Counted from the first letter of the stretch, positions 8,346 through 17,544 are shown. The stretch is 30,200 nt of DNA from CBDUMN01 sp965368335 (GCA_965368335.1 CBDUMN010000038.1:1-30200); one strand, 5' to 3'. Notes: generated from the letters alone by a model not told the origin. Translations and numbers: made by a program.

Positions 8346-9461
8346 TTACGTAAACAGGGTCAGGACCCCTGTATAGCCGTAGAGACGGCTGTTTGAGATT
8401 TCGCCCGCCGAATGAAACCCGACCAACGGGAAATCGCCCAGGACGCTTTTTAAGATATTCAACTCATGCCCGGCCTTGCCGAACATGTTTGCCCCACGGG
8501 CCACACAACTGACGTAAACCCCGCCCTTAGGCTTTGCATCGAGGCGGTTTTTCATTCGCTCGGCCATTTCCCGCAAATCGATCTCGGCCGAGATGGGGTC
8601 GCGCTCAACAAACTGAATGTGCGCGCCGGGCGGCACTTCACCGCCAATGCCGATCCAGCCGCGATTCTGATCGATGGCCATCAGGTTGCGGACCATAAAA
8701 TCGCCCATGTCCGAGCCTTCGACCAACAGGGCCACATGCAGCCGCCCCGCCAGATTTTGTAGTTCCTCACGGGTCGAAGCGCCGGTTTCGCGGGTTAAAA
8801 CATCCAGCGCCTTCTCGCCGTCCAGGCCGACCAAAACGCTTTCCAGCGCATCGGAAACCAGATGGGTTTCGCCAATAGCCCGGCAGCCCTGAGACACCCC
8901 GGTCGCCACCGGCACCCGGTCGCTGAACAGAACGCCGGTCAGCCCGCCGCCCATGATCCGGTCGGCGACCTGAACCGATTCGGTGCGCGACGACATCAAA
9001 CCGCCAACCACGAAAGCGCCCGATTTTTCAGCCAACCCTTCAATCAGGTCGATAACTTTAGGGTTGTCGGGATCGCCATGCAAAATACCGAACGGCGGCG
9101 CGGTATCGGCGATCCACTCCCATGTAGAATCGTCAATTTCCATCAAGTCGTTTTCGCAGGAATGGAGAACCTGAAAAGAATCTTCGGGCAGGGCGGCGAC
9201 CATGGCTGAAGCGGCGGGCATATCGGCGATTTCGCCGTTGATCCCGCAAATGCTGGCCCCCACGCCGCCAACCCAATGAACGATGCCGGTCCGCTGGCGC
9301 AGGTAGGTGAGCACCGAAGGCATATCGGCGGCTAAAAGATCGGTGACATAAAGAAAACCGATATTGGCGTCTTCAGGCAGGGGCTCCAGAGCTTCCACGC
9401 AGGCCTGGGCCACATGAGCCCAATCTTCACCGCCTGCTTGCACCGCCTTGAAATCACCCAT
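8346..9461 (-). CDS. FIST N-/C-domain sensory protein
   Basis: A 371-residue stand-alone FIST protein. The N-terminal part (about 25-215) matches FIST_N in style, with the glycine-rich VGGVGASICGING and FVVGGLMSSR, and the C-terminal part (about 220-360) matches FIST_C, ending in GFHSAGEISNSRLYGYTGVLTLF. FIST domains are thought to bind small ligands, possibly amino acids, and often feed histidine kinases or c-di-GMP enzymes. Here no output domain is fused, so it would have to signal by interaction. It is cytoplasmic, with no signal peptide. It lies between tesA and tas on the same strand with gaps of 52 and 38 bp, compatible with one transcript. Confidence 0.85.
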   Translation of the reverse strand: MGDFKAVQAGGEDWAHVAQACVEALEPLPEDANIGFLYVTDLLAADMPSVLTYLRQRTGIVHWVGGVGASICGINGEIADMPAASAMVAALPEDSFQVLHSCENDLMEIDDSTWEWIADTAPPFGILHGDPDNPKVIDLIEGLAEKSGAFVVGGLMSSRTESVQVADRIMGGGLTGVLFSDRVPVATGVSQGCRAIGETHLVSDALESVLVGLDGEKALDVLTRETGASTREELQNLAGRLHVALLVEGSDMGDFMVRNLMAIDQNRGWIGIGGEVPPGAHIQFVERDPISAEIDLREMAERMKNRLDAKPKGGVYVSCVARGANMFGKAGHELNILKSVLGDFPLVGFHSAGEISNSRLYGYTGVLTLFT

Positions 9462-9513
9462 CGGCTTCTCCGTCCGTCAAAAACAACATGCTTACAATAT
9501 GGGGCCGATACCC

Positions 9514-10200
9514 CTAACGGGCAATATCGAGAAGTTTTTTAACCGAAGGCAGGATGCGTTCGACCACCACCGCCACCCCCTGGGCATTGGGATGAATGCC
9601 ATCGGCCTGGTTTAATTCAGGCACGGCGGCAACGCCATCGAGAAAAAACCGATAGAAGACAACGCCATCCCTGGCGCCCAGGCGCTTATACATGCCATTA
9701 AAAGCGTCCCCATAGCGCGAACCCAGATTGGGCGGCGCAAGCATCCCGGCCAGCAGCGTCGGCGTTTGGGCCTCGGCCAACCGATCCATAATCGCCTTCA
9801 GGTTGGCCTCACTGTTTTTCGGATCGAGCCCCCGCAGACCGTCATTGGCGCCAAGTTCGACGATCACCGCATCGGGGGCGTCTTTTAAGGCCCAATCGAG
9901 CCGGGCCAAACCTCCCGCCGTCGTATCGCCCGAAACGCCTGCATTGATGACCACTACCTCGCGGCCCGATTTTTTAAGCGCCGCTTCGAGTTGACGCGGA
10001 AAAGAATCCGGCCCGGGCAATCCATAGCCCGCGGTCAGGCTATCGCCCAAAATCAGCAGCTTTTGTGGTTCGGCGGCTTGAACAGCAGGGATCAAAAAGC
10101 ATAGGCTCAAAACAGCCAAAGCATTGACTATGGCGCGAACCCGGCCATATCGGACTCTAAGATAAAAAACGACGGCGGAACTCAATGACATCAACGGCAT
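9514..10200 (-). CDS. tesA: Arylesterase / acyl-CoA thioesterase I (SGNH hydrolase)
   Basis: A 228-residue exported SGNH hydrolase of the TesA (thioesterase I / protease I / lysophospholipase L1) family. All four blocks are present: GDSLTAGYG (Ser54), NAGVSGDTT (Gly block), GANDGLRG (Asn119) and ADGIHPN (D200, H203). A signal peptide with hydrophobic core ALAVLSLCFLIPAV, cut near QAA at 43, sends it to the periplasm. The first 20 residues before this core are unusually long, so the true start may be the second ATG at 10191 or further in. Whichever ATG is used, the coding start overlaps that of the divergent ybbA gene. The divergent tesA / ybbA-ybbP arrangement is widely conserved in proteobacteria. 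Confidence 0.92.
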   Translation of the reverse strand: MPLMSLSSAVVFYLRVRYGRVRAIVNALAVLSLCFLIPAVQAAEPQKLLILGDSLTAGYGLPGPDSFPRQLEAALKKSGREVVVINAGVSGDTTAGGLARLDWALKDAPDAVIVELGANDGLRGLDPKNSEANLKAIMDRLAEAQTPTLLAGMLAPPNLGSRYGDAFNGMYKRLGARDGVVFYRFFLDGVAAVPELNQADGIHPNAQGVAVVVERILPSVKKLLDIAR

Positions 10201-10892
10201 CCGAAAATTCTGTTCGACTGAACGACCTGCACCTTACCCTGGACAGCGAAGCGGGACCGGTCAACATCTTACGTGGCGTGAATCTCGAAGTTGGCAAGGG
10301 CCAAACCGTCGGTGTGGTCGGACCATCGGGTTCGGGCAAGACCTCCATGCTGATGATCATCGCCGGACTGGAGCGCGCCACTTCCGGCCAGGTGGAGACC
10401 GCCGGGATCGATTTGACCAAACTCGATGAAGACGGTCTGGCGACCTTCCGCCGCGACCATGTGGGCATCGTCTTTCAGGACTTTCATCTGGTGCCGACCA
10501 TGACGGCCCTTGAAAACGTCGCCGTGCCTCTCGAATTCGCCGGCGATCCGCAAGCCTTCGACAAGGCCCGCGAGCAATTGGAAGCCGTCGGCCTCGGGCA
10601 TCGTTTAAGCCACTATCCGGGTCAGCTTTCAGGCGGCGAGCAACAGCGCGTGGCGCTCGCCCGCGCCTTTGCCCCGGAACCCACGCTTCTTCTCGCCGAC
10701 GAACCGACAGGCAACCTCGACGGGGCGACCGGCCAGAAGGTCATGGACCTGCTGTTCGACCTCAAGGAACGCGCCGGGACCACACTTTTGCTGATCACTC
10801 ACGACCCGCTGCTCGCCGAACGCTGCGGCCGCATCGTCCATGTGCAGGACGGCAAGATCTCCGATGGGGCTGAAAACAAGGCGGCCGAATGA
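10185..10892 (+). CDS. ybbA: ABC transporter ATP-binding protein, YbbA/LolD type
   Basis: A 235-residue ATPase of the MacB/LolD/YbbA class. It has Walker A GPSGSGKT (46-53), Q-loop VFQDFHL (97-103), signature LSGGEQQR (148-155), Walker B LLLADEP (168-174) and the H-loop His in LLLITHDP. This class powers mechanotransmission rather than classical transport, for example lipoprotein or toxic-compound extraction from the inner membrane. Its partner is the overlapping YbbP permease gene (ATGA, 4 bp). A GGCGGA ribosome site lies 7 bases before the ATG, inside the first codons of the divergent tesA frame. The symbol rests on the conserved tesA-ybbA-ybbP neighbourhood. Confidence 0.93.
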   Translation: MTSTASENSVRLNDLHLTLDSEAGPVNILRGVNLEVGKGQTVGVVGPSGSGKTSMLMIIAGLERATSGQVETAGIDLTKLDEDGLATFRRDHVGIVFQDFHLVPTMTALENVAVPLEFAGDPQAFDKAREQLEAVGLGHRLSHYPGQLSGGEQQRVALARAFAPEPTLLLADEPTGNLDGATGQKVMDLLFDLKERAGTTLLLITHDPLLAERCGRIVHVQDGKISDGAENKAAE

Positions 10893-13414
10893 ACAAACTC
10901 GCTCTTGCGCTGACCCTCGCCCGGCGGGAGTTTCGGTCAGGCCTTAAAGGTTTCCGCATCATGCTGGCTTGCCTGACCTTGGGCGTCATGGCCATCGCCG
11001 CCGTCGGCTCCACATCCGAATCCATCCGTCAGGGGTTGTTGCGCGACGGCATGGCGCTGTTGGGCGGCGACCTCGACATCCGGCTGGTCCAGCGTCCGGC
11101 GACCGCCCCCCAATTGGCGACGCTTAAAGCCAATGCCGCTACCCTGTCGGAAACCGTCGATATGCGCGCCATGGCCAACGATGGCGGCGACCGTTTCCGC
11201 CTCACCGAGTTAAAAGCGGTCGATGACGCCTATCCCCTGGTCGGTGAAATGCGCCTCGACCCGCCCATCGCCTTAAAAGATGCGCTGGCATCGACAGACG
11301 GCCTTCCCGGTGCGGTCGCCGATGGAAATCTGCTACCCCGGCTGAACCTACAGCTCGGCGACAAGGTGCAGGTCGGCAACCAGACCTTTCAACTCCGCGC
11401 GGTGATCGTCAAAGAGCCGGATCGGGTCGCCAATGTGCTCAGTTTCGGGCCGCGCCTGATGATCGGCCTCGACCATCTAAAGGCCACAGGGCTCATACAA
11501 CCGGGCAGCCAGCTTCACCATCACTATCGCGTATTGCTCAAACCCGGCGACAACGCCACGGCGTTCAAGGATCGCCTGAACATCGCCCATCCCCAGGCCG
11601 GGTGGCGGCTACGCGACACTACCGATGCGGCCCCTCGCGTCCAGCGGTTCGTCGACCGCATGACCCTGTTTCTTTCCTTCGTCGGCCTGACCGCTCTGCT
11701 GATCGGTGGGATCGGCATCGGCAATGCGGTGGAAAGCTATCTCGAACGCAAGACCGCGACCATCGCCACGCTGAAATGCCTGGGTGCGCCGTCTCGCCTG
11801 ATTTTCTCCGCCTATCTTTTGCAGATTCTCGGCCTTGGCTTGATCGGGATCGTTATCGGACTGCTACTCGGCGGCGCATTGCCCTACGTCGGCGCACATC
11901 TGATGGCCGGGCTTCTGCCCGCCGCGCCCGAACCCGCACTTTACCCCGCAACCCTTTTACTCGCCGCCGTTTTTGGGGTTCTGACCACCATTTCCTTCGC
12001 CCTCTGGCCGCTTTTAAAAGGCCGCTCGATCCCTGCCTCGCAGCTGTTTCGAGACCGAATCGTCGAGGTGTCGCTCTGGCGCTCGCCCCGCTCTCTCGCC
12101 ATCGTCGGCTTGTTTTTCACCGGTCTGGCGGGCCTGACCCTGGCAACCGCCCTCGACCGCTATTTCGCTCTTTGGTTCGTTGGCGGAACGATGCTTGCCA
12201 TGGTGCTCCTAAAGCTTGGGGCGAAAGGGGCGACGACATTCGCAAAACGCTTGAAAAACAGTCGCTTACCCGCCGAATGGCGTTTGGGAGTGGCCAATAT
12301 TCACCGGCCCGGCAACCGCACATCCGGCGTCATGCTGTCCCTTGGCCTCGGGCTCTCGGTTCTGATAGCGATCGCTCTGATTGATGGCAATCTGCGCCAC
12401 CAAATCGCCGAAACTCTACCCGAGCAGGCTCCGGCGTTTTTCTTTGTCGACATTCAGAACCATCAGGCCCAACAGTTCGATAAGGCGGTCGCCGCCGTTG
12501 CGCAAGGGGGCGAATATAAACGGGTGGCGTCGTTACGCGGCCGAATCGTCGCCATCAAAGGCACCCCCATAGAGCAGGCGACCGTCGCGCCGGAATCCCA
12601 ATGGGCCGTGCGCGGCGACCGGGCGCTGACCTATGCCGCCGAAATGCCCGAAGGCACCGAAATGGTTTCCGGGCAATGGTGGCCGACAAATTATAGCGGT
12701 CCTCCTAAAATTTCACTCGATGCCGGGCTCGCTAAAGGGTTCGGCGTTGGGCTCGGCGACACCCTGACCCTCAACGTGCTGGGCCGCGACGTTACTGCCG
12801 AAATCGCCTCGCTGCGCGCCATCGACTGGCGGACACTGCGCTTCGACTTCGCCATTATTTTCGCACCGGGCACCCTGGAGGGCGCGCCGCATAGCCACCT
12901 TGCCGCCATCCATGCCGATGCGACAAATGAAGACGCCATCGAACAAGCCGTGACCCGCAGCTTCTCCAACGTCTCGGTCATTCGGGTGCGTGAGGCCTTG
13001 CAATCGGTTCACGACCTGATTGCCGGAATCGGCACCGGTGTGCGGGCCAGCTCTCTTTTGACCCTCGCCGTCGGCGCATTGGTGCTGGCCGGGGCCATCG
13101 CCGCCGGTCACCGACGACAGGTTTACGACGCCGTAGTCTTTAAGGTTTTAGGCGCAAGACGCAGCGCCATCTTGAAAGCCTATATGATCGAATACGGCTT
13201 GCTCGGGCTGACCACCGGCTTGCTCTCTGCCATCATCGGCACGGCGACGGCCTGGGCGGTCATCGTTTTCCTCATGCGCAGCCCCTGGGTCAATCTACCG
13301 GAAATTACCGCCCTGACCGTTTTCTTCTGTTTGGCGATCACGCTGGGCGGCGGGTTTATCGGAACTTGGCGGGCCTTGGGCCGTAAATCGGCGCCCCTCT
13401 TACGGAACGAATAA
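10889..13414 (+). CDS. ybbP: FtsX-like ABC transporter permease, YbbP type
   Basis: An 841-residue inner-membrane permease with two FtsX cores. One N-terminal helix (about 20-42) is followed by a large periplasmic domain, then a three-helix FtsX block (about 250-375), additional helices around 400-440 and 480-500, a second periplasmic domain (about 510-700) and a C-terminal three-helix FtsX block (about 720-835). This two-block layout, and the ~800-850 length, distinguish YbbP from LolC/E and MacB. With YbbA it forms an exporter-like complex whose substrate is unproven; the link with tesA suggests lipids or lipoprotein-related molecules. It overlaps ybbA by 4 bp and ends directly at the MATE gene start with no gap. 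Confidence 0.92.
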   Translation: MNKLALALTLARREFRSGLKGFRIMLACLTLGVMAIAAVGSTSESIRQGLLRDGMALLGGDLDIRLVQRPATAPQLATLKANAATLSETVDMRAMANDGGDRFRLTELKAVDDAYPLVGEMRLDPPIALKDALASTDGLPGAVADGNLLPRLNLQLGDKVQVGNQTFQLRAVIVKEPDRVANVLSFGPRLMIGLDHLKATGLIQPGSQLHHHYRVLLKPGDNATAFKDRLNIAHPQAGWRLRDTTDAAPRVQRFVDRMTLFLSFVGLTALLIGGIGIGNAVESYLERKTATIATLKCLGAPSRLIFSAYLLQILGLGLIGIVIGLLLGGALPYVGAHLMAGLLPAAPEPALYPATLLLAAVFGVLTTISFALWPLLKGRSIPASQLFRDRIVEVSLWRSPRSLAIVGLFFTGLAGLTLATALDRYFALWFVGGTMLAMVLLKLGAKGATTFAKRLKNSRLPAEWRLGVANIHRPGNRTSGVMLSLGLGLSVLIAIALIDGNLRHQIAETLPEQAPAFFFVDIQNHQAQQFDKAVAAVAQGGEYKRVASLRGRIVAIKGTPIEQATVAPESQWAVRGDRALTYAAEMPEGTEMVSGQWWPTNYSGPPKISLDAGLAKGFGVGLGDTLTLNVLGRDVTAEIASLRAIDWRTLRFDFAIIFAPGTLEGAPHSHLAAIHADATNEDAIEQAVTRSFSNVSVIRVREALQSVHDLIAGIGTGVRASSLLTLAVGALVLAGAIAAGHRRQVYDAVVFKVLGARRSAILKAYMIEYGLLGLTTGLLSAIIGTATAWAVIVFLMRSPWVNLPEITALTVFFCLAITLGGGFIGTWRALGRKSAPLLRNE

Positions 13415-14740
13415 ATGGTTACCCGGGAACGCCTCGCCCGCATCGCGGCGCTCTCCCTCCCGATCATCGGCGGTATGCTGAGCCAGAACGTGCTCAATCT
13501 GGTCGATACGGCCATGGTCGGGGTCTTGGGCCCAACCGCATTGGCCGCCGTGGGGGTCGGTAGTTTCGCCAACTACATGGCGATTGCCGCAATTATCGGC
13601 CTTTCCTCTTCAGTCCAGGCCATGGCCTCACGCCGCAAAGGCGAAGGCCGCGAGGACGAAATGGCCATTCCTTTGAACGGCGGGCTGTTTCTCGCCCTCG
13701 TTCTCGGATTGCCGCTGAGTTTTGTTTTAATCGCCTTTGCCCCAAGCCTCTATCCGCTGATCAATAGCGATCCGGCGGTCATCGCAGAAGGGGTGCCTTA
13801 TTTCGAAGCCCGCCTATTGGGCATGGTCGCCGTGGGAATGAACTTCTCTTTTCGCGGCTATTTCACCGGAGTCAGTCTGGCCGGGCTCTACTTAAAGACC
13901 CTGCTGATCATGCACTTGGCCAACGTCGTGCTCAATTATGGGCTGATTTTCGGAAACTTCGGGCTCCCCCAACTGGGCGCTGAAGGAGCCGGACTGGGGA
14001 CCAGCCTCTCGCTCTATCTCGGCACGGTCATCTATACGGTTTTCGCTCTGCGCCACGCCCGCGCCAGGGGCTTCATGTCGCGCATACCCAGCAAAGACAC
14101 CATGGCGACCATGCTCCGCCTCGCCCTGCCCAGTGCGGTTCAGCAGTTCCTCTTCGCTACCGGTTTCACCGCCTTTTTCTGGATCGTCGGCCAAGTCGGC
14201 ACTGACGAACTGGCGGCCTCCCACGTCATCATCACGCTCATCCTGGTCGCCATTCTGCCCGGCATGGGATTAGGTTTAGCCGCACTGACCCTGGTCGGAG
14301 AATCGCTTGGCAAGGGCCAACCCGACGATGCGGCGCGCTGGGGATGGGACGTCACCAAGGTCGGTATGGTCGCCCTCGGCCTCGTCGGTTTGCCCGCCAT
14401 TCTCGTTCCCGACTGGGTGCTGGCCGGGTTCATCCACGACTCTCACGTTATGGATCTGGCCCGCCTACCCTTGCAACTGGCCGGGGCTTCAATGATTTTT
14501 GAAGCCTTGGGTCTGGTCTTGCTCAATGCCTTGCTCGGCGCGGGTGCGGCCAGAGCGGTAATGAGCGTTTCGGTCGGCGCCCAATGGCTGATCGGACTGC
14601 CGCTGGCCTGGCTTCTGGGGCCTTATCTCGGCCTCGGGCTTCTCTGGGTCTGGGTCGCCAACGCCGGATACCGGATTTTGCAGTCCGCCGTGTTCGCTAT
14701 CCTCTGGAAACAGGGAAAATGGGCAAAAATTAAACTCTAG
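13415..14740 (+). CDS. MATE family efflux transporter
   Basis: A 441-residue multidrug and toxin extrusion transporter with about 12 membrane helices, arranged as two six-helix MatE repeats. The family opening is clear: LSLPIIGGMLSQNVLNLVDTAMVG (about 13-36), and the first half contains N-V-V-L-N-Y, while the second begins with LALPSAVQQFLFATGF. Such proteins export cationic or organic compounds in exchange for Na+ or H+. The ATG follows the ybbP stop immediately (TAAATG), which suggests coupling, although the MATE protein is not a usual part of the Ybb exporter. No terminator is obvious behind it. Confidence 0.93.
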   Translation: MVTRERLARIAALSLPIIGGMLSQNVLNLVDTAMVGVLGPTALAAVGVGSFANYMAIAAIIGLSSSVQAMASRRKGEGREDEMAIPLNGGLFLALVLGLPLSFVLIAFAPSLYPLINSDPAVIAEGVPYFEARLLGMVAVGMNFSFRGYFTGVSLAGLYLKTLLIMHLANVVLNYGLIFGNFGLPQLGAEGAGLGTSLSLYLGTVIYTVFALRHARARGFMSRIPSKDTMATMLRLALPSAVQQFLFATGFTAFFWIVGQVGTDELAASHVIITLILVAILPGMGLGLAALTLVGESLGKGQPDDAARWGWDVTKVGMVALGLVGLPAILVPDWVLAGFIHDSHVMDLARLPLQLAGASMIFEALGLVLLNALLGAGAARAVMSVSVGAQWLIGLPLAWLLGPYLGLGLLWVWVANAGYRILQSAVFAILWKQGKWAKIKL

Positions 14741-14812
14741 AGCATCTGGCAGCCTAGATTCCGCCACAATTTACCCGTTTGATAAAACCGCCGTGATCTG
14801 GACCGGTTCATC

Positions 14813-14842
14813 TTGCCTTTTTGGCGGGCCGTGACATATTAG
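14813..14842 (+). promoter_or_regulatory. Candidate sigma-70-type promoter of the Bax-inhibitor gene
   Basis: TTGCCT (14813-14818) and TATTAG (14837-14842) are separated by 18 bases and lie about 45 bp before the BI-1 start. A good ribosome site, AGAAGGA, follows at the expected distance from the ATG. Only a moderate match to the consensus. Confidence 0.4.
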
Positions 14843-14887
14843 CAGGCAAGAGTTTTAACCGTTCACTATCAGAAGGACCTGAAAACC

Positions 14888-15604
14888 ATGGCTTTCGGCC
14901 AAGATCCCCGCATGATGGACACCACTCATGCCCAGGCTGCCCATATGGATGTGGGCCTGCGCAAATATATGATGCGCGTCTACAACTACATGGCTTCGGG
15001 TGTTGCGCTGACCGGCGCGGTGGCCGCCGGTGTGGCGAGCTCCGAAACCCTGATGCAGGCCATTTTCGGCACCCCGCTGTTTTGGGTTGTCGCCCTGGCT
15101 CCCATCGGCTTCGTCCTTTTCCTAAGCGCCCGGATCAACCACATCAAGGCGAGCACGGCTCAGATGTTGTTCTGGGTCTACGCCGCCCTGGTCGGCGCGT
15201 CGATTGCATCGATTTTCGTGGTCTATACCGGTGAAAGCATCGCTCGAGTCTTCTTCATCTCGGCGGCTTCTTTCGCAGGCTTAAGCCTTTGGGGCTACAC
15301 CACGAAGAAAGACCTCTCGGGCATGGGCAGCTTCCTGATCATGGGTCTGTTCGGCATCATCATCGCCGGCCTGGTCAATATTTTCCTGGAAAGCTCGGCC
15401 CTGCATTTCACTATTTCGGCCATCGGTGTGCTGATCTTCGCCGGTCTGACCGCTTACGATACGCAGCGGATCAAGGCGATCTATTACGCAGGCGACGATT
15501 CCGAAACTGCCGGCAAGAAAGCCGTGATGGGCGCTCTGTCGCTCTATCTCGACTTCATCAACATCTTCCTCTTCCTGCTCCAGTTCCTCGGAAACCGCGA
15601 GTAA
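14888..15604 (+). CDS. Bax inhibitor-1 / YccA family membrane protein
   Basis: A 238-residue inner-membrane protein with seven hydrophobic helices, of the BI-1/YbhL/YccA family. Family marks are the N-terminal VGLRKYMMRVYNYMASGVALTG (about 22-43), the central SLWGYTTKKDLSGMGSFL (about 135-152) and the C-terminal LTAYDTQRIK (about 187-196), whose Asp is the conserved pH-sensor type residue, ending in YLDFINIFLFLLQFLGNR. Relatives form Ca2+/H+ leak channels or modulate the FtsH protease; the role here is unknown. It has its own candidate promoter, a strong AGAAGGA ribosome site and a following terminator, so it is probably monocistronic. Confidence 0.93.
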   Translation: MAFGQDPRMMDTTHAQAAHMDVGLRKYMMRVYNYMASGVALTGAVAAGVASSETLMQAIFGTPLFWVVALAPIGFVLFLSARINHIKASTAQMLFWVYAALVGASIASIFVVYTGESIARVFFISAASFAGLSLWGYTTKKDLSGMGSFLIMGLFGIIIAGLVNIFLESSALHFTISAIGVLIFAGLTAYDTQRIKAIYYAGDDSETAGKKAVMGALSLYLDFINIFLFLLQFLGNRE

Positions 15605-15633
15605 ACGCAAGACAGAAGAGATCGTTTTTAAGG

Positions 15634-15663
15634 AAAGGCCCTGGTTTTACCGGGGCCTTTTTT
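15634..15663 (+). terminator. Rho-independent terminator after the BI-1 gene
   Basis: AAAGGCCCTGG and CCGGGGCCTTT form a GC-rich stem around a TTTTA loop, followed by an unbroken T run (15658-15663). It lies 29 bp behind the BI-1 stop. The T run touches the stop codon of the convergent histidine kinase gene (15662), so the same hairpin may end both transcripts. Confidence 0.85.
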
Positions 15664-16408
15664 ATGACGGGGAAAGTTTTCTAAAAAACCGCATATAGGC
15701 GATGGTTCCTTTATTTTCCGGGCTGTGCAGATCAAACTCGCAGCCAATTCTCCGCGCGTTTTCCATAGTAATTCGCAAGCCCAGGCCCCAGCCCTTGGGA
15801 ACCGCCCGATCAGTCGAAGGGGCAACCCGTTCACCCCGCCTGAGCGCAAAAAGCACATCCATGGGAATGCCCTTGCCCGTATCCTGAACCACCAGAATAA
15901 GAGCATCTTGCTTTTCATCCACCTCGCCCAATACTTCGACCCGCCCTCCTGCCGGAGTAAACTTGATGGCGTTTTTGATCAAGTTGTTGAGCATCTCGGC
16001 CAGCAAAACCGGGTCGGTATGGAGAATGGGAAATTTGTCGCTTACTTTAAGAGACAGCGTCACGCCTTTGCTTTTCGCCTGGCTTTGAAACAGAGTGACG
16101 ATTGACCGACCGAAATCGCGGAAGTCGATATCCTCTTTCTTGACGATGATACCGGCGTTGGTTTCTTCATCAAGCACCCGTTCACAGGTTTTCACCAGAC
16201 CGACCGCTCCCTTATGGATCACTTCAGCCCAGGCTTTCACCTGCTCTAGATCGACAGTTTGTCCATCCGCCGCCTGGATCATCTGGGTATAGCCGATAAT
16301 CGCATTGAGCGGGTTTTTGACCTCGTGAGCAAGCTTCGCCACAGCAGGAACCGATCTGCCGTCAGGGTCTTGTTTCAATAAAGGTATTTCAGATTTTTTG
16401 TCTGTCAT
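15662..16408 (-). CDS. Cytosolic orphan sensor histidine kinase
   Basis: A 248-residue histidine kinase with only the catalytic core. The HisKA phospho-acceptor is H28 in KLAHEVKNPLNAIIGY. The HATPase_c domain follows with the N box EMLNNLIKNAIKF (N142, N146), G1 DTGKG (176-180) and G2 GWGLGL (206-211). No membrane segment, PAS, GAF or HAMP region precedes the H box: only about 25 residues lie before it. The signal must therefore come from a partner or from the protein itself. No response regulator gene is adjacent, so it is an orphan kinase. The H-box style KNPLNAI is that of HisKA subfamily I (PhoR/NtrB-like). Confidence 0.9.
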   Translation of the reverse strand: MTDKKSEIPLLKQDPDGRSVPAVAKLAHEVKNPLNAIIGYTQMIQAADGQTVDLEQVKAWAEVIHKGAVGLVKTCERVLDEETNAGIIVKKEDIDFRDFGRSIVTLFQSQAKSKGVTLSLKVSDKFPILHTDPVLLAEMLNNLIKNAIKFTPAGGRVEVLGEVDEKQDALILVVQDTGKGIPMDVLFALRRGERVAPSTDRAVPKGWGLGLRITMENARRIGCEFDLHSPENKGTIAYMRFFRKLSPS

Positions 16409-16514
16409 TTTTTTAATTCGATTGAAGTCCGCATTCTCTATATGCGGGCAGGATATCTTGATTGCAATCCATATAACACCTTATCGGGCGGACGGATTTT
16501 GACCAACCAATTTC

Positions 16515-17480
16515 TCAAACCAGCCGATCTCTGGGTTCTTCACCCCGGAAAAAAGCATCGAGGTTATCGAGCGCTCGAAATCCCATAGCGTCGCGGGTTT
16601 CCACCGTTGCGCTACCGAGATGGGGTAACAGAAAGGTATTGGGCAAGTCCTTGTAACGGGGATCGAAATTCGGTTCGTTTTCGAAAACATCCAGGCCCGC
16701 CGCGGCGACCCGGCCCGTTCTCAAGGCAGCGATCAATGAGTCGTCATCAACGATGGAGCCGCGCGCCGTATTAATGACAACCGGGTTTTCAGGCAATTGG
16801 GCGATCCGCTCGGCATTTAGGAAATGATGGGTCTCGGGCGTATGGGCGCAGTTAAGCGACAAAAAGTCCGACACGGCTAAAAGGCTTTCCGGAGTTTTAT
16901 GATAGACCGCGCCCCGTTCTTCTTCCGGGGTGAGACGGTGGCGCTTGTGATAATGGATTTCCATATCGAACCCGCGGGCCCGCTTGGCGATGGCCTGCCC
17001 AATGCGGCCCATGCCATAGATACCGAGCCGCTTGCCCGTAACCTCGATACCGACCATGAAATTTGGCGTCCAGCCGACCCAACCGCCCTCCCGGCACAGG
17101 CGGTCTCCCTCCGCTCCGCGCCGGGCCGCACCCAACATCAGCAGCAGGGCGATATCGGCGGTGGCGTCGGTTAATACATCGGGCGTATTGGTCACCACGA
17201 TACCGCGTTCTTTCGCCGCGTCGAGATCGATATGCTCATAGCCGACCGAATAGGTCGAGAGGATCTTGACGGTTTCGGGCAGCCGCTCGATAACCGCCCG
17301 GTCGAGCCTATTGGTCAGGGTCGGCATCAAGCCATCCATGCCATGCGCCAACTCGATCAGCCGATCAGCATCGTAGGTCTCGTCCGCTTCATTAAGCACC
17401 GCATCGTAATCCCGCCGGATGCGGTCCTGTACCGCCCGAGGGTACCGTCTGGTGACTAGAATTTTCGGCTTCGCAACCAT
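16515..17480 (-). CDS. D-isomer-specific 2-hydroxyacid dehydrogenase
   Basis: A 321-residue NAD(P)-dependent dehydrogenase of the D-2-hydroxyacid family, most like glyoxylate/hydroxypyruvate reductases. The nucleotide-binding motif is GMGRIG (156-161). The catalytic triad is R240 in NTARGSIVD, E269 in DVFENEP and H287 in LLPHLGS. The substrate loop has TYSVGYEHID (76-85). Enzymes of this type reduce glyoxylate, hydroxypyruvate or similar 2-oxoacids. H-R-residues after the glycine motif (HYHKRHR) suggest NADPH preference, which is an inference. The ATG is preceded by a very strong GAGGGGAGG site. It is divergent from the hemerythrin gene. Confidence 0.92.
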   Translation of the reverse strand: MVAKPKILVTRRYPRAVQDRIRRDYDAVLNEADETYDADRLIELAHGMDGLMPTLTNRLDRAVIERLPETVKILSTYSVGYEHIDLDAAKERGIVVTNTPDVLTDATADIALLLMLGAARRGAEGDRLCREGGWVGWTPNFMVGIEVTGKRLGIYGMGRIGQAIAKRARGFDMEIHYHKRHRLTPEEERGAVYHKTPESLLAVSDFLSLNCAHTPETHHFLNAERIAQLPENPVVINTARGSIVDDDSLIAALRTGRVAAAGLDVFENEPNFDPRYKDLPNTFLLPHLGSATVETRDAMGFRALDNLDAFFRGEEPRDRLV

Positions 17481-17544
17481 GTTTTCCTCCCCTCTTATTT
17501 ACCGGCAGCCTAACAGGAAAGATCGGATTTCCTCCAGTCCGGCG

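Noticed and set aside
11602..12384. 260-residue open frame on the plus strand
   Set aside because: Out-of-frame shadow inside ybbP; Arg/Pro-rich composition typical of a frame-shifted read.
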